From: a virus
Strand: one strand, 5' to 3'
Length of the DNA: 20,814 bases
Virus record (IMG/VR): IMGVR_UViG_3300011116_000790
Location: 1-20,814 of that record
The notes below the pieces were generated by a model that had not been told where the DNA came from, did not search any database, and saw only the letters and a list, made by a program, of their open reading frames with translations. Made by a program: the position numbers and the translations under genes. Shown piece after piece: positions 12,730 through 19,939 of the stretch (the stretch's first letter is position 1; the number at the start of each line of letters is the position of its first letter).

Positions 12730-14575
12730 CTCTTGAAGTATTTACTTCTTTTTTAGTGTCCTTATCCTGGATTTGTTTCAATAATTCTAGACCTAAAAGT
12801 CCGTTGATAGATCCGTTACCTCCGTCATTTCCTGAGATAAGAATTTCAGGAATGATCTTAATACCGTTCTTACCGATTTCCTCTGTGATCTTGAATTTAG
12901 CGAAGTTGTCATTGCCCATCGCATCAACTTGAAGTTTGTAAGCTTCGGCAGTGGATTTACCGATTGCTTCAATTTTAGATGCTTCTGCCTTACCAGTTAA
13001 TTCAATCTGTGCTGCATCGGCTTCTGCCATTAGCTTCTTAGCTTTCGCATCAGCAGCAGCTTTCAATTCAATTGCTTTTGCCTGACCTTCTGATTTCTTT
13101 ACAGCAGCCTCTGCTTCACGTTGTGATATTTCTACTGATTGCTGTGCAGATACCATTTGTCCTTGCATATCGGCTAAAGCCTTGGCTGATTCTAAAGTTT
13201 TACGTTGATCCTGCGCCTTTCTTTGGGTTTCGAAAGTAACCTCTTCCTCTTGAGCGATCTTACGATCAGTTAAGGTTTTCATTAAAGATTCTGGTGGTGT
13301 AATGTCACCGATAAGCGTATCAACAGCATGTACATTATACTCGTCTAACACTGACGATATAGCTGTTTTAGCAGCATTCTGTCTTGCCTGACGGGTAGAT
13401 AAGAATGAAATAACATCTGAGTCTTGAGCAGAGTTACGGAAATAGTTACCGATTGTTGGCTCGAGAACTTGTGATACAAGGTTTTGCATTGAACCGAATC
13501 GAGCAATTACTTTAGGAGCTTCTGGAGCAGGAATATGAATGATTTGAGATACGTCCAAGTTGAATGGGAAACCATCTTTTGAACGAACAGTGATTGTACT
13601 TAAACCTTTATCTAAGTTGTGCGATTCTGTTCGAGCATTTGCCCAGTTAAGAACCAAGTTAGTGGTTGGTACGGTTTCAATCTTATGAGTATAAGGATTG
13701 ATTGCATATTTTCCTGGATCAAGCGGAGTGATACAAACCCCTTTCTGACCTTTCTTAACGATGTTACCGTGTTTGAATCCAGCACCCGTCATATCTTCAC
13801 CTTCATCACCAACATATGAGATGATAACACCAACATGGCCGATTGGAATCTGAGTCATAGCTACTTTTTCAACTTCTACTGCCCAAGGATTAAGTGAGTA
13901 ATTACCTGCTTGAATTACCTGAGTTTGTAAACCTCTTTGTCCACCGTGAGATAAGAACTTATCGAAATCTTGATAGTTATTATGGTCAGGTGTAACTTTA
14001 CCTGCAATGTTACCTGCATCTAACGGGACGCCATCAAGTGCTGTAATAACCCCTACCTGACCGTCTTCAATATATGTGATATCAGCAACTGATAAGTCGA
14101 ATAAGAAAGGGTTGATACGGTAAACACCATTGTTTAGATAACCGACTTGTTTACCTCTTTGACCTCCGTTGATTAAAAAAGCTCTTGTATCTTGAAAGTT
14201 ATCTGATTCTACATGTCTGGCAAGAATAGCCCCAGTTGGTAATTGACCACCATCTTTTGCTGAAAGTAAACCTATCTTACCTTTAGGTATCATAGTCAAA
14301 TCTGCTTGGTCGATAGAGAATTGCCAAACCCAATAGCCCCAATATAAACCAGGAGCAAGTGTATCTGCTTGATAACCAGGTTCACCATTTAGGGCAATGA
14401 TTTTTCCATCGGGTAACGATTTATTGGCACCTACTAAAACGAATTTTTTAGTCACTAGACCAATTTTGTTTTCTGGTATGATTACCATACCGAAAAAGAA
14501 TCTAAGTATGAATTTATAGAAGATGATTGCTAATAGTGGAATAAGTATCCACCAAAATTGTAATATTGTTTGCAT
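12686..14575 (-). CDS. SPFH/flotillin-like membrane protein, 629 aa
   Basis: An N-terminal membrane helix (about 7-30) is followed by four tandem repeats of roughly 60-75 residues (about 33-92, 96-160, 168-235, 243-300). Each begins I-P-x-G-x-V/I-G-x-I/L and ends G-x-Y-x-I/L-N-P; two carry G-G-Q-R-G. The SPFH/Band 7 core spans about 303-432 (T-V-R-S-K-D-G-F-P-F-N-L-D-V at 329-341), then comes an Ala/Glu/Lys-rich coiled coil (about 433-552) typical of flotillins, and a Gly/Asn-rich end. SPFH proteins form ring or cage scaffolds on membranes. The repeats and length fit flotillin-like bacterial proteins, so host capture is likely. It overlaps the downstream gene by 44 bases and is preceded by a small membrane-protein gene. 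Confidence 0.9.
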   Translation of the reverse strand: MQTILQFWWILIPLLAIIFYKFILRFFFGMVIIPENKIGLVTKKFVLVGANKSLPDGKIIALNGEPGYQADTLAPGLYWGYWVWQFSIDQADLTMIPKGKIGLLSAKDGGQLPTGAILARHVESDNFQDTRAFLINGGQRGKQVGYLNNGVYRINPFLFDLSVADITYIEDGQVGVITALDGVPLDAGNIAGKVTPDHNNYQDFDKFLSHGGQRGLQTQVIQAGNYSLNPWAVEVEKVAMTQIPIGHVGVIISYVGDEGEDMTGAGFKHGNIVKKGQKGVCITPLDPGKYAINPYTHKIETVPTTNLVLNWANARTESHNLDKGLSTITVRSKDGFPFNLDVSQIIHIPAPEAPKVIARFGSMQNLVSQVLEPTIGNYFRNSAQDSDVISFLSTRQARQNAAKTAISSVLDEYNVHAVDTLIGDITPPESLMKTLTDRKIAQEEEVTFETQRKAQDQRKTLESAKALADMQGQMVSAQQSVEISQREAEAAVKKSEGQAKAIELKAAADAKAKKLMAEADAAQIELTGKAEASKIEAIGKSTAEAYKLQVDAMGNDNFAKFKITEEIGKNGIKIIPEILISGNDGGNGSINGLLGLELLKQIQDKDTKKEVNTSRDVTTGNNKNSSNKA

Positions 14576-14597
14576 TTTTGTTTTTTTGTTTTTTAAA

Positions 14598-14858
14598 TTA
14601 TTGAATTGAATTTTTCTTAAGATTGATGTTCAAAGAATCCACTATGATGATTGCTCTGCCCCAGTTAATATCTGGTGACAGAGCTATAATGTCATCTGGT
14701 CCGTTGTCAATATTAACCCTGATTTTAGGAACTCCTTGACTGTACTCACCAGAGAGTTGATATTCGATAACTCTCTTCGGTGCTGTAGCGTAGTAAATAC
14801 CTAATCCCAAAAGGGTCGAGATGACTAGCATCAAAAAATATTGCCAAACTTTTTCCAT
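14598..14858 (-). CDS. Small single-pass membrane protein, 86 aa
   Basis: The family is not recognised. One N-terminal hydrophobic helix (about 6-24, F-L-M-L-V-I-S-T-L-L-G-L-G-I-Y-Y) acts as anchor or uncleaved signal; about 60 residues that are probably periplasmic follow, beta-rich with P-K-I-R-V-N-I-D-N-G-P-D-D. No lipobox Cys is seen. The ATG overlaps the stop of the NAMPT gene by one base (TAATG), indicating coupled translation, and the SPFH gene follows 22 bases later. A partnership with the SPFH protein is plausible from position alone. Confidence 0.75.
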   Translation of the reverse strand: MEKVWQYFLMLVISTLLGLGIYYATAPKRVIEYQLSGEYSQGVPKIRVNIDNGPDDIIALSPDINWGRAIIIVDSLNINLKKNSIQ

Positions 14859-16414
14859 TAGATTATTGAATTAATGCGGTTACGAATTTCTGTTAATGTT
14901 GCCTGATTATGGAAGTGTCCATCTTCGTAAATCGTTTGAAGAATTCCTCCAGCTTCTTCTTCTGGAGTACATTGGGTCTTAACCTCGTACTTCGTGTAGG
15001 TCTTGCCGGTTTCTTCAGATGTTGCTGTGATTTCATCCACTCTAATAAGACCTTTCAAAGATTTTTTAGTACCATCATCGGTTACTGGATCTTTGTAGAT
15101 GTCGTAACAAACTTTTTTGTAGACAGGAGTTCCTTCAGGTGTTATCCAATCAATTTCTTCTACCTCAAACCAAGCTCCCTTAGCTGCAAACCCTAATGTG
15201 TCTCGTGTGTTCATTTGGTATGTGAAAGAACCTACACCCAATACAATGTTAGTTGCAGCAAATCCTTTTGCTTCCAATCTTTCGTAGATTTGGATTTGAC
15301 GATCCAATGTGATTGAATCTCCGTAGATGGCTCCGATGTGCGGGTCAAGAACTTTATAACCTTGTTCGTTAACTGTACCTCCGAAAATATCCCAAAGAAG
15401 TTCAATAACGCCTTTGTAAGATGGATGGTTCGCTTGTTCTGCCGAAAACATTTCTGGACGAGTGTTTAATCCGCAGATAATATCTACTGGATCACCTGAA
15501 TCAGGTCTAATTACCAATTTACCATCTCTAGCCATAATAGCTTCTTTATTAGCTGGTAAATATTCAGTGATTAATTTCCAAAGGTCGAACGTGTCGCTAA
15601 CAATACTCAAAATTCCTTTAGGGAAATCTGTTAGCCAATCAGCGATCATTTGTTGTTCACCAACGGTAAAGATCTTAGTGGTTGATACAGAGTGCTCTGA
15701 TGCGTTCACCGAGTATATCGCAACCTGATCTTTAGGCTCATCGTAGAAGTAACGTGCTCCAGGGATACAGATAATTGTATCCGATCCTAAGAATGATGAT
15801 GCGTGTCCTAATCCACTTGATAACATATCCCAAGGACTTAGACCTCGTGCTGAGAAGTCGTGACAAAGGAAAGGAATCAGGAAAGCGTTAGATGGATCTG
15901 TTTTCATAACCCATTTCACAACGTTTCTCTTGTATTGAAGAGCGATGGTTGCAGAGGTTGAAGGCTTCCATGCTAATGAAGAAATGATGGTTTCCAAATA
16001 AAGTGTTAACCAAGCAAATCCATCCACGGTGTTAATAAAGGTCATATGAGGCACGTTAGGCTGTGTCTCGATTCCTTCCGGTAAAGCTTTTACCCTGATT
16101 GGTAGATAACCCAAATCATACAAAGCTTCGAAGTGAGAGGCATCGTAATTCATACCCAAATACATAGACATATCCTTTCCGAATTGCATAGCTTCTGCTT
16201 TTGGAATGCTGAAGAAGTTTTCTGCGAATTCGTCATGGAGCCATCTCATGGCCAATTGCTGGCCAAATGATAAAATTCTTTGCACTCCTTTAGGTGCGTG
16301 TTTGATGCTGCGGGGAATCCAAGTTCCGTAAAGACGGGTGGTTCCTTTAGCCAACATCCTCTTATGGCCAATCTTGTAACCATCGGTGTAAAATAAAGTT
16401 GAAGGTTTGAACAT
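14858..16414 (-). CDS. nadV: Nicotinamide phosphoribosyltransferase-like enzyme (NAMPT/NadV; candidate Namat of NARP1)
   Basis: The enzyme joins nicotinamide to a pyrophosphorylated ribose. With PRPP the product is NMN; in the NARP1 pathway NAMPT-like Namat uses ADP-ribose-pyrophosphate and makes NAD+ directly. Visible sites (numbered from the ATG at 16412-16414) are F-Y-T-D-G-Y-K-I-G-H (8-17, with the substrate-binding D11), H-D-F-S-A-R-G (185-191), the catalytic His in S-E-H-S-V-S-T (H241), R-P-D-S-G-D-P (303-309), G-D-S-I-T (365-369) and G-S-F-T-Y-Q-x-N-T-R-D (395-405). The 518 residues are slightly longer than human NAMPT (491) and look complete. The frame opens earlier at a TTG (16447), but the ATG fits the family start and a TAnnTTTG element 31 bases upstream. 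Sequence alone does not separate NMN-forming from NAD+-forming members. Confidence 0.95.
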   Translation of the reverse strand: MFKPSTLFYTDGYKIGHKRMLAKGTTRLYGTWIPRSIKHAPKGVQRILSFGQQLAMRWLHDEFAENFFSIPKAEAMQFGKDMSMYLGMNYDASHFEALYDLGYLPIRVKALPEGIETQPNVPHMTFINTVDGFAWLTLYLETIISSLAWKPSTSATIALQYKRNVVKWVMKTDPSNAFLIPFLCHDFSARGLSPWDMLSSGLGHASSFLGSDTIICIPGARYFYDEPKDQVAIYSVNASEHSVSTTKIFTVGEQQMIADWLTDFPKGILSIVSDTFDLWKLITEYLPANKEAIMARDGKLVIRPDSGDPVDIICGLNTRPEMFSAEQANHPSYKGVIELLWDIFGGTVNEQGYKVLDPHIGAIYGDSITLDRQIQIYERLEAKGFAATNIVLGVGSFTYQMNTRDTLGFAAKGAWFEVEEIDWITPEGTPVYKKVCYDIYKDPVTDDGTKKSLKGLIRVDEITATSEETGKTYTKYEVKTQCTPEEEAGGILQTIYEDGHFHNQATLTEIRNRINSII

Positions 16415-16444
16415 ACTATTAATATTTTTTATAATATTGAACTG

Positions 16445-16452
16445 CAAAGATA
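16445..16452 (-). promoter_or_regulatory. Bacteroidota-type -7 element TATCTTTG before the NAMPT gene
   Basis: TATCTTTG on the minus strand matches TAnnTTTG and lies 31 bases before the ATG at 16414, in the 63-base gap after the HAD gene. No TTG is seen at the -33 spacing. It would give NAMPT and the downstream genes expression independent of the genes before them. Confidence 0.4.
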
Positions 16453-16477
16453 TTTGAATTTTCCGGGAGATTCCTGT

Positions 16478-16921
16478 TTAGAAATCAAAAAAAACTGTTC
16501 CTCTGCTTCCTCTGATCCTGTACATTGCAAACTCCAATATATTTAAAGATTCGTTTAGCCCTGCTCTGTCGTCAATGAAAATATTGGCGTAAATCTTTTT
16601 GTCCTTTCCGTATGGTAGATCGATTGGAGTCTCGTTAATTGAATCAATTTCAAGACCGATTGAAGCACAGTAGCTTTTAATCTCTTCGTATCGAAGTGGA
16701 TTACATGCAGTAAAGATAACGATGTAAGCCCCAGTAGCCTTAGCCTGCTTAAGAACCTCAATGGTTCTTTTTGGATCATAGTCTCTTAGCTTCCAAGGTG
16801 AAATGGTATCATCGTAATCACAGGCGATAATAATTTTACCGTGCTGTCTCCATTCGTTCTCAAGTCTTTCTAAATAAGGAACTGACTCTGGATTTTTTTC
16901 GAAATATTCTTTCATTCTCAT
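16478..16921 (-). CDS. HAD-family phosphatase, 147 aa
   Basis: The HAD signature is A-C-D-Y-D-D-T-I (33-40; nucleophile D35 and acid/base D37), motif II is I-F-T-A-C-N (69-74; T71), and motif IV is F-I-D-D-R-A (115-120; D117, D118). Y-G-K-D-K-K (104-109) supplies the motif III Lys. These are small phage HAD proteins, usually thought to dephosphorylate nucleotides or nucleic-acid 3'/5' phosphates; the substrate is unknown here. The cap domain is minimal. The ATG overlaps the stop of the 59-residue gene (ATGA). Placed before NAMPT and after the DUF1937 gene, it fits nucleotide metabolism. A promoter-like element separates it from NAMPT. Confidence 0.85.
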   Translation of the reverse strand: MRMKEYFEKNPESVPYLERLENEWRQHGKIIIACDYDDTISPWKLRDYDPKRTIEVLKQAKATGAYIVIFTACNPLRYEEIKSYCASIGLEIDSINETPIDLPYGKDKKIYANIFIDDRAGLNESLNILEFAMYRIRGSRGTVFFDF

Positions 16922-17097
16922 AATTCTTTTATTATTGTAATGTTTATAGGATAATATGTTGACTTCCCATTGATTTTGAAATAGTAATAACCCCTTTCCG
17001 AGGAATGAAAGCTTTCAGCTTCAATCTCTTCCTGCATCCATTGTTGACTTGTGCCTGATTGCATCAGTATTCTGATTAGAAATTTTTTAGTCTCCAT
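16918..17097 (-). CDS. Small hypothetical protein, 59 aa
   Basis: This short frame fills the gap between two coupled genes. It starts at the ATG at 17095-17097, inside the last codons of the DUF1937 gene (11-base overlap), and ends with a TGA that overlaps the HAD ATG (ATGA). The protein has an N-terminal basic helix (K-K-F-L-I-R-I-L-M-Q), a Q-Q-W-M-Q-E-E-I segment and a Tyr-rich strand (R-G-Y-Y-Y-F-K-I-N-G-K-S-T-Y-Y). The overlaps at both ends, and codon use like its neighbours, support a real gene. The family is not recognised. Confidence 0.72.
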   Translation of the reverse strand: METKKFLIRILMQSGTSQQWMQEEIEAESFHSSERGYYYFKINGKSTYYPINITIIKEL

Positions 17098-17599
17098 CTT
17101 TTTTTCTCATTAGATTATTATAAAGTACATCTGTCTGTAATCCAGTTACAGCTTCTTTATCTTGTGAATCAGATTCCACCCAGTTATCTTCGTGCCAAGA
17201 TTGTTCCCACCCTTGTGTTTTTAGAAATTCTCTTTTAATCTCAGCCGGAACGTTTTCATAAGGATCAAATTCAATCCATCTAACTGGAATGTTTTTTTCT
17301 AATGCGTACTCTATCTCGGCAGCCAATCCTTTTGAATTTTCCCAGCCTTCCATTTTATAAACTAGAAGCTCGTCGGATTTTTCCAAAAAGGATAAGCAGA
17401 AAGATTTCCAGAATTCCCAATCTCCGGGCATATTTTGAAATCCTAATAAAGTGTGTCCGTAAGTTATCGGAGAAAAAGCCACATGACCTTTTGAACAAAG
17501 TCTGGCCGCTAATCTTGAAACCTTTTTATAATTCTCTTCGACCACTTCCGGGTCGGTATGAGAATATGGTGAGCCGACGTAAATTAATCTTTTTTCCAT
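17087..17599 (-). CDS. DUF1937 protein (deoxyribosyltransferase-like fold), 170 aa
   Basis: From the ATG at 17597-17599 the protein begins M-E-K-R-L-I-Y-V-G-S-P-Y-S-H, the usual DUF1937 start. Further family marks are H-V-A-F-S-P-I-T-Y-G-H (39-49), P-G-D-W-E-F-W (58-64), Y-K-M-E-G-W-E-N-S-K-G (81-91), and the catalytic-type Glu in A-A-E-I-E (E95). The fold is that of nucleoside 2-deoxyribosyltransferases and related N-glycosidases, so it may act on nucleotides, but no reaction is established. The open frame extends 19 codons upstream into the previous gene; I reject that start because the family begins at M-E-K and this ATG lies one base after the upstream stop. The C-terminal tail of about 50 residues is polar and poorly conserved. 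Confidence 0.87.
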   Translation of the reverse strand: MEKRLIYVGSPYSHTDPEVVEENYKKVSRLAARLCSKGHVAFSPITYGHTLLGFQNMPGDWEFWKSFCLSFLEKSDELLVYKMEGWENSKGLAAEIEYALEKNIPVRWIEFDPYENVPAEIKREFLKTQGWEQSWHEDNWVESDSQDKEAVTGLQTDVLYNNLMRKKDGD

Positions 17600-17600
17600 A

Positions 17601-17849
17601 TTAGTATTTAAAAGATAGCCAAGACCCTTCTCTTTGTTCAGATTCCCATTTGACATCAGACCATCCGGCCGAGATATACCTAGTTTTTAAAATCTCGAAG
17701 TGTTTGTATGACATTCCAGAGGGAACATCTAAAGAAAGACTGCTTCCCTTTGAAATGCTTCTCGAACTCAAAGCCTTATCAATTCTATCTTCGAAATCCT
17801 TAACCTCTTTAAGGAAAGCTTCATTTAGTTGCTGTGGTGATATTGCCAT
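17601..17849 (-). CDS. Hypothetical protein, 82 aa
   Basis: The family is not recognised. The N-terminal half is a charged helix (P-Q-Q-L-N-E-A-F-L-K-E-V-K-D-F-E-D-R-I-D-K-A-L), a Ser-rich linker follows (S-S-R-S-I-S-K-G-S-S), and the end is a small alpha-beta segment (F-E-I-L-K-T-R-Y, then W-S-D-V-K-W-E-S-E). The arrangement recalls small phage proteins with a C-terminal nucleic-acid-binding unit, which is only a guess. It starts 4 bases after the MGLDI-family stop and ends one base before the DUF1937 start. Confidence 0.72.
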   Translation of the reverse strand: MAISPQQLNEAFLKEVKDFEDRIDKALSSRSISKGSSLSLDVPSGMSYKHFEILKTRYISAGWSDVKWESEQREGSWLSFKY

Positions 17850-17853
17850 GTTT

Positions 17854-18642
17854 TTATCCGCTCCAATGTAAATAATATTTCTCTTTGTCCTCTTTAGCTA
17901 GAACGAATTTGCACGTTTCTCTTACAATCTCCAAAGACTGAAGATACCAACTGTTGTCAGATTCTGTTACGACAAAAGTGCAAGGACGATCGTTGAAGAT
18001 GTAACGATTCTGTCCAGGAATCATGGCTAAAACTTTTTGAGGACTGTGGTATGAAAATTCTCCTTTCGCACTGCTGTAATTGTAATCACATTTTCCTTCG
18101 TGCTTATCAATCTCTTCTTGGAATATCTTCAGTGCTTCCGCTTCAGATCCCGGAACCTCACCTCCAAATTTGTCAGGATATACCGCTCTGACCCTGTAAT
18201 TTCCCTTCTCTTTAAACCTTAAGATGAGTGATTCAACATTTTCTAAAGCTTTCTCCCAATCAGGTTTAACATGATATTCATTATCATTTACATTAAAGAC
18301 ATCATTTAATGTTGGAAGATCCATGTTTTTTAGAATTCTCTGAATTCCTGATTCATTATAAGAACTTCTGAAGTACCCTATTTTGAAATAGTGATCTGGA
18401 TAATCTGGATGATCCATTTCAACTTTTTCGTACATGCTTCGATCTGACCCGTCTTCTTCAAGTCCAATTGATAGTGCATACTGGTTGATCTTGTCTCTAA
18501 TTGCATCTTTCTCTTCCTCGGATAGAGAATCATAATCGGCTACCTCTTCCCAGGCCTTATCATAGAATTCTGAGTGGAGATCCTCTTTCCTTCGAGTCTC
18601 CTCGAAGTTTTCGTATCTGTAAAGATAAATGTCTAATCCCAT
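17854..18642 (-). CDS. MGLDI-family phage protein, 262 aa (copy 2)
   Basis: It begins M-G-L-D-I-Y-L-Y, as does the 161-residue protein at 8838-9323, and shares the Y-F-K-I-G-Y-F-R-S-S-Y-N block (about 104-115), equivalent to H-F-R-A-G-S-Y-S-G-Y-N in the shorter copy. It adds an acidic, helical N-terminal insertion (S-L-S-E-E-E-K-D-A-I) and a C-terminal part of about 100 residues with no match in copy 1 (F-V-V-T-E-S-D-N-S-W-Y-L-Q-S-L-E-I-V, then K-Y-Y-L-H-W). No catalytic motif is recognised. It lies directly after the NADAR gene, within the ADP-ribose cluster, with one base between them. Confidence 0.78.
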   Translation of the reverse strand: MGLDIYLYRYENFEETRRKEDLHSEFYDKAWEEVADYDSLSEEEKDAIRDKINQYALSIGLEEDGSDRSMYEKVEMDHPDYPDHYFKIGYFRSSYNESGIQRILKNMDLPTLNDVFNVNDNEYHVKPDWEKALENVESLILRFKEKGNYRVRAVYPDKFGGEVPGSEAEALKIFQEEIDKHEGKCDYNYSSAKGEFSYHSPQKVLAMIPGQNRYIFNDRPCTFVVTESDNSWYLQSLEIVRETCKFVLAKEDKEKYYLHWSG

Positions 18643-18643
18643 A

Positions 18644-19123
18644 TTATGAGTTTTTTATCTGTTGTTTAACTAAAGTAATTGACCATCCTAAAAGATTTAG
18701 TCCTTTCCAATTTGCTGGATCGTCTACTCCCGGATCTTGCTCCGACATTCCAATTCCCCAAATTTTATCCAAAGGTGAAGCTTCAACGAGAAGTCTGTCA
18801 CCAGTAGAGAGAAGCTCTTCCATCAAATCTGGATTTTGTGAGAACTTAGCAAAGTTTCCTCTATAAACTATGCCTAAGCAAACTGAATCCCATTTATCCT
18901 TATCGAATCCTTTGATTTGTCTTCCTAGTCCTTTCTGATCTTTTGGATTTGAGGTCTGTAGAACTTTTTCGGCAATCTCAGAATCACCAAAGGTTAAAGC
19001 CTTTTGGTGCATCATGTACTGCTCACAGCAGTTATATTGAACACCGTCTATTGTCATTGGGGCTTTGTGCCATTGTGAGTATATTCCATTCCAGAAAAAT
19101 ACGTGTTTGTTAGTTGATATCAT
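18644..19123 (-). CDS. NADAR-domain protein (YbiA-like ADP-ribosyl glycohydrolase)
   Basis: The domain spans the whole protein: F-F-W-N-G-I-Y-S-Q-W-H (9-19), Y-N-C-C-E-Q-Y-M-M-H-Q-K-A (30-42), F-G-D, K-G-L-G-R (64-68), A-K-F-S-Q-N-P (92-98) and the signature V-E-A-S-P-L-D-K-I-W-G-I-G (113-125). Characterised NADAR proteins remove ADP-ribose from guanine bases, reversing DarT-type DNA modification, and related members process NAD-derived or riboflavin-pathway intermediates. In a phage this would undo toxin-driven ADP-ribosylation and release ADP-ribose, which the PRPP-synthetase-like gene of this cluster could recycle if it is an Adps. The 159-residue length is normal. It is separated by 6 bases from the gene before it. 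Confidence 0.9.
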   Translation of the reverse strand: MISTNKHVFFWNGIYSQWHKAPMTIDGVQYNCCEQYMMHQKALTFGDSEIAEKVLQTSNPKDQKGLGRQIKGFDKDKWDSVCLGIVYRGNFAKFSQNPDLMEELLSTGDRLLVEASPLDKIWGIGMSEQDPGVDDPANWKGLNLLGWSITLVKQQIKNS

Positions 19124-19129
19124 ATTTTA

Positions 19130-19411
19130 TTATTGTTCTTTTGAAATTTTTAACATCTCTTCTAATCCTAGCTCCTGAATCGATATCACCAAATCTGCTA
19201 TTCTGATATCCATATCAAGTTCTTTACAGCAGACTAAAGCAAACTCTTCGCTTATTGTAAATCCAGAATCAACCAAATCAACAGCAAGATCGAATCCTTC
19301 CACAGTAATAACAGGCCCACCCTCTAAAAATCCACCTTCTCTGAGTTTGTTGCAGTAGTAGATGAAAACTATTGCACCGTTTCTATTAATTTCTTCTTTC
19401 CAGTCTATCAT
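19130..19411 (-). CDS. Hypothetical protein, 93 aa
   Basis: The family is not recognised. It is an acidic alpha-beta protein: W-K-E-E-I-N-R-N-G-A-I-V-F-I-Y-Y-C (4-20), a Gly-rich turn (E-G-G-F-L-E-G-G-P), then two similar acidic helices containing F-D-L-A-V-D-L-V-D-S and I-R-I-A-D-L-V-I-S. Three Cys residues have no obvious metal pattern. The ATG overlaps the macrodomain stop (ATGA), and the NADAR gene starts 6 bases later. Its place between two ADP-ribose-processing genes makes it a candidate accessory factor. Confidence 0.72.
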   Translation of the reverse strand: MIDWKEEINRNGAIVFIYYCNKLREGGFLEGGPVITVEGFDLAVDLVDSGFTISEEFALVCCKELDMDIRIADLVISIQELGLEEMLKISKEQ

Positions 19412-19938
19412 GATTTCTTGTATATTACGACCGTGACATCACAGTCTCTAAGTTCCTGTTGAATGATGGCTTTGATTCTGTTCCAATTTCCTCCTGCCAA
19501 GCCTGAACCTATGGCCGGTAGACCTATTCTTTTACCCCTGAATGTGTGATTCATTTTTCTCAGACAAAGAGTCAAAGCTTCGTAATCCAAAGGTCTCGCT
19601 ACACCATCGGAGTGATTTGCTCCGTAGTTGTATTGGCTGTATGAGTTCACCACATACATCTTATGAAGTATCTCATCGCCTTCATCCGGATACCTCTCGT
19701 ACTTCTGATCCCAGCTAGAAAAGAACAAAAGCTCGTAATCAATTGTGCCTAATTTATTAATGTCACCTTTATATTCCTCGCTCTCCATTTTAAAGATATC
19801 ACATCCAAAAGCTTTAGCCATCTGTGGTGCTATTCCAGCTCCCATTGTGCAGTGACAGTTACATCCGTGTGTGATGACGTCGAATTCGAATTGATGAGCT
19901 ATCTGAATTAAATCTCCGTGGATTTCTTTATAAGACAT
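19408..19938 (-). CDS. Macrodomain protein (Appr-1''-p-processing/ADP-ribose hydrolase type)
   Basis: The macrodomain ADP-ribose pocket is visible: G-D-L (8-10), D20 with V-I-T-H-G-C-N-C (21-28), the Gly-rich loop M-G-A-G-I-A (32-37), and the second loop P-A-I-G-S-G-L-A-G-G-N-W (141-152). Family members bind ADP-ribose and hydrolyse ADP-ribose-1''-phosphate, O-acetyl-ADP-ribose or ADP-ribosyl groups on protein or DNA (as DarG does for thymidine). The G-C-N-C-x-x-x-M-G-A-G-I-A version is common in phage and Poa1-type proteins. At 176 residues it is a single complete domain. The start lies one base after the stop of the PRPP-synthetase-like gene, and the next gene overlaps its stop, so the three are translationally linked. 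Confidence 0.92.
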   Translation of the reverse strand: MSYKEIHGDLIQIAHQFEFDVITHGCNCHCTMGAGIAPQMAKAFGCDIFKMESEEYKGDINKLGTIDYELLFFSSWDQKYERYPDEGDEILHKMYVVNSYSQYNYGANHSDGVARPLDYEALTLCLRKMNHTFRGKRIGLPAIGSGLAGGNWNRIKAIIQQELRDCDVTVVIYKKS

Positions 19939-19939
19939 A

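Noticed and set aside
16415-16447. Longer NAMPT start at TTG (16445-16447)
   Set aside because: The ATG at 16414 matches the family N-terminus, and the TTG overlaps the promoter-like box.
17600-17656. Longer DUF1937 start at 17656
   Set aside because: The extra 19 residues lie inside the upstream gene and are absent from the family; the ATG at 17599 begins the conserved strand.
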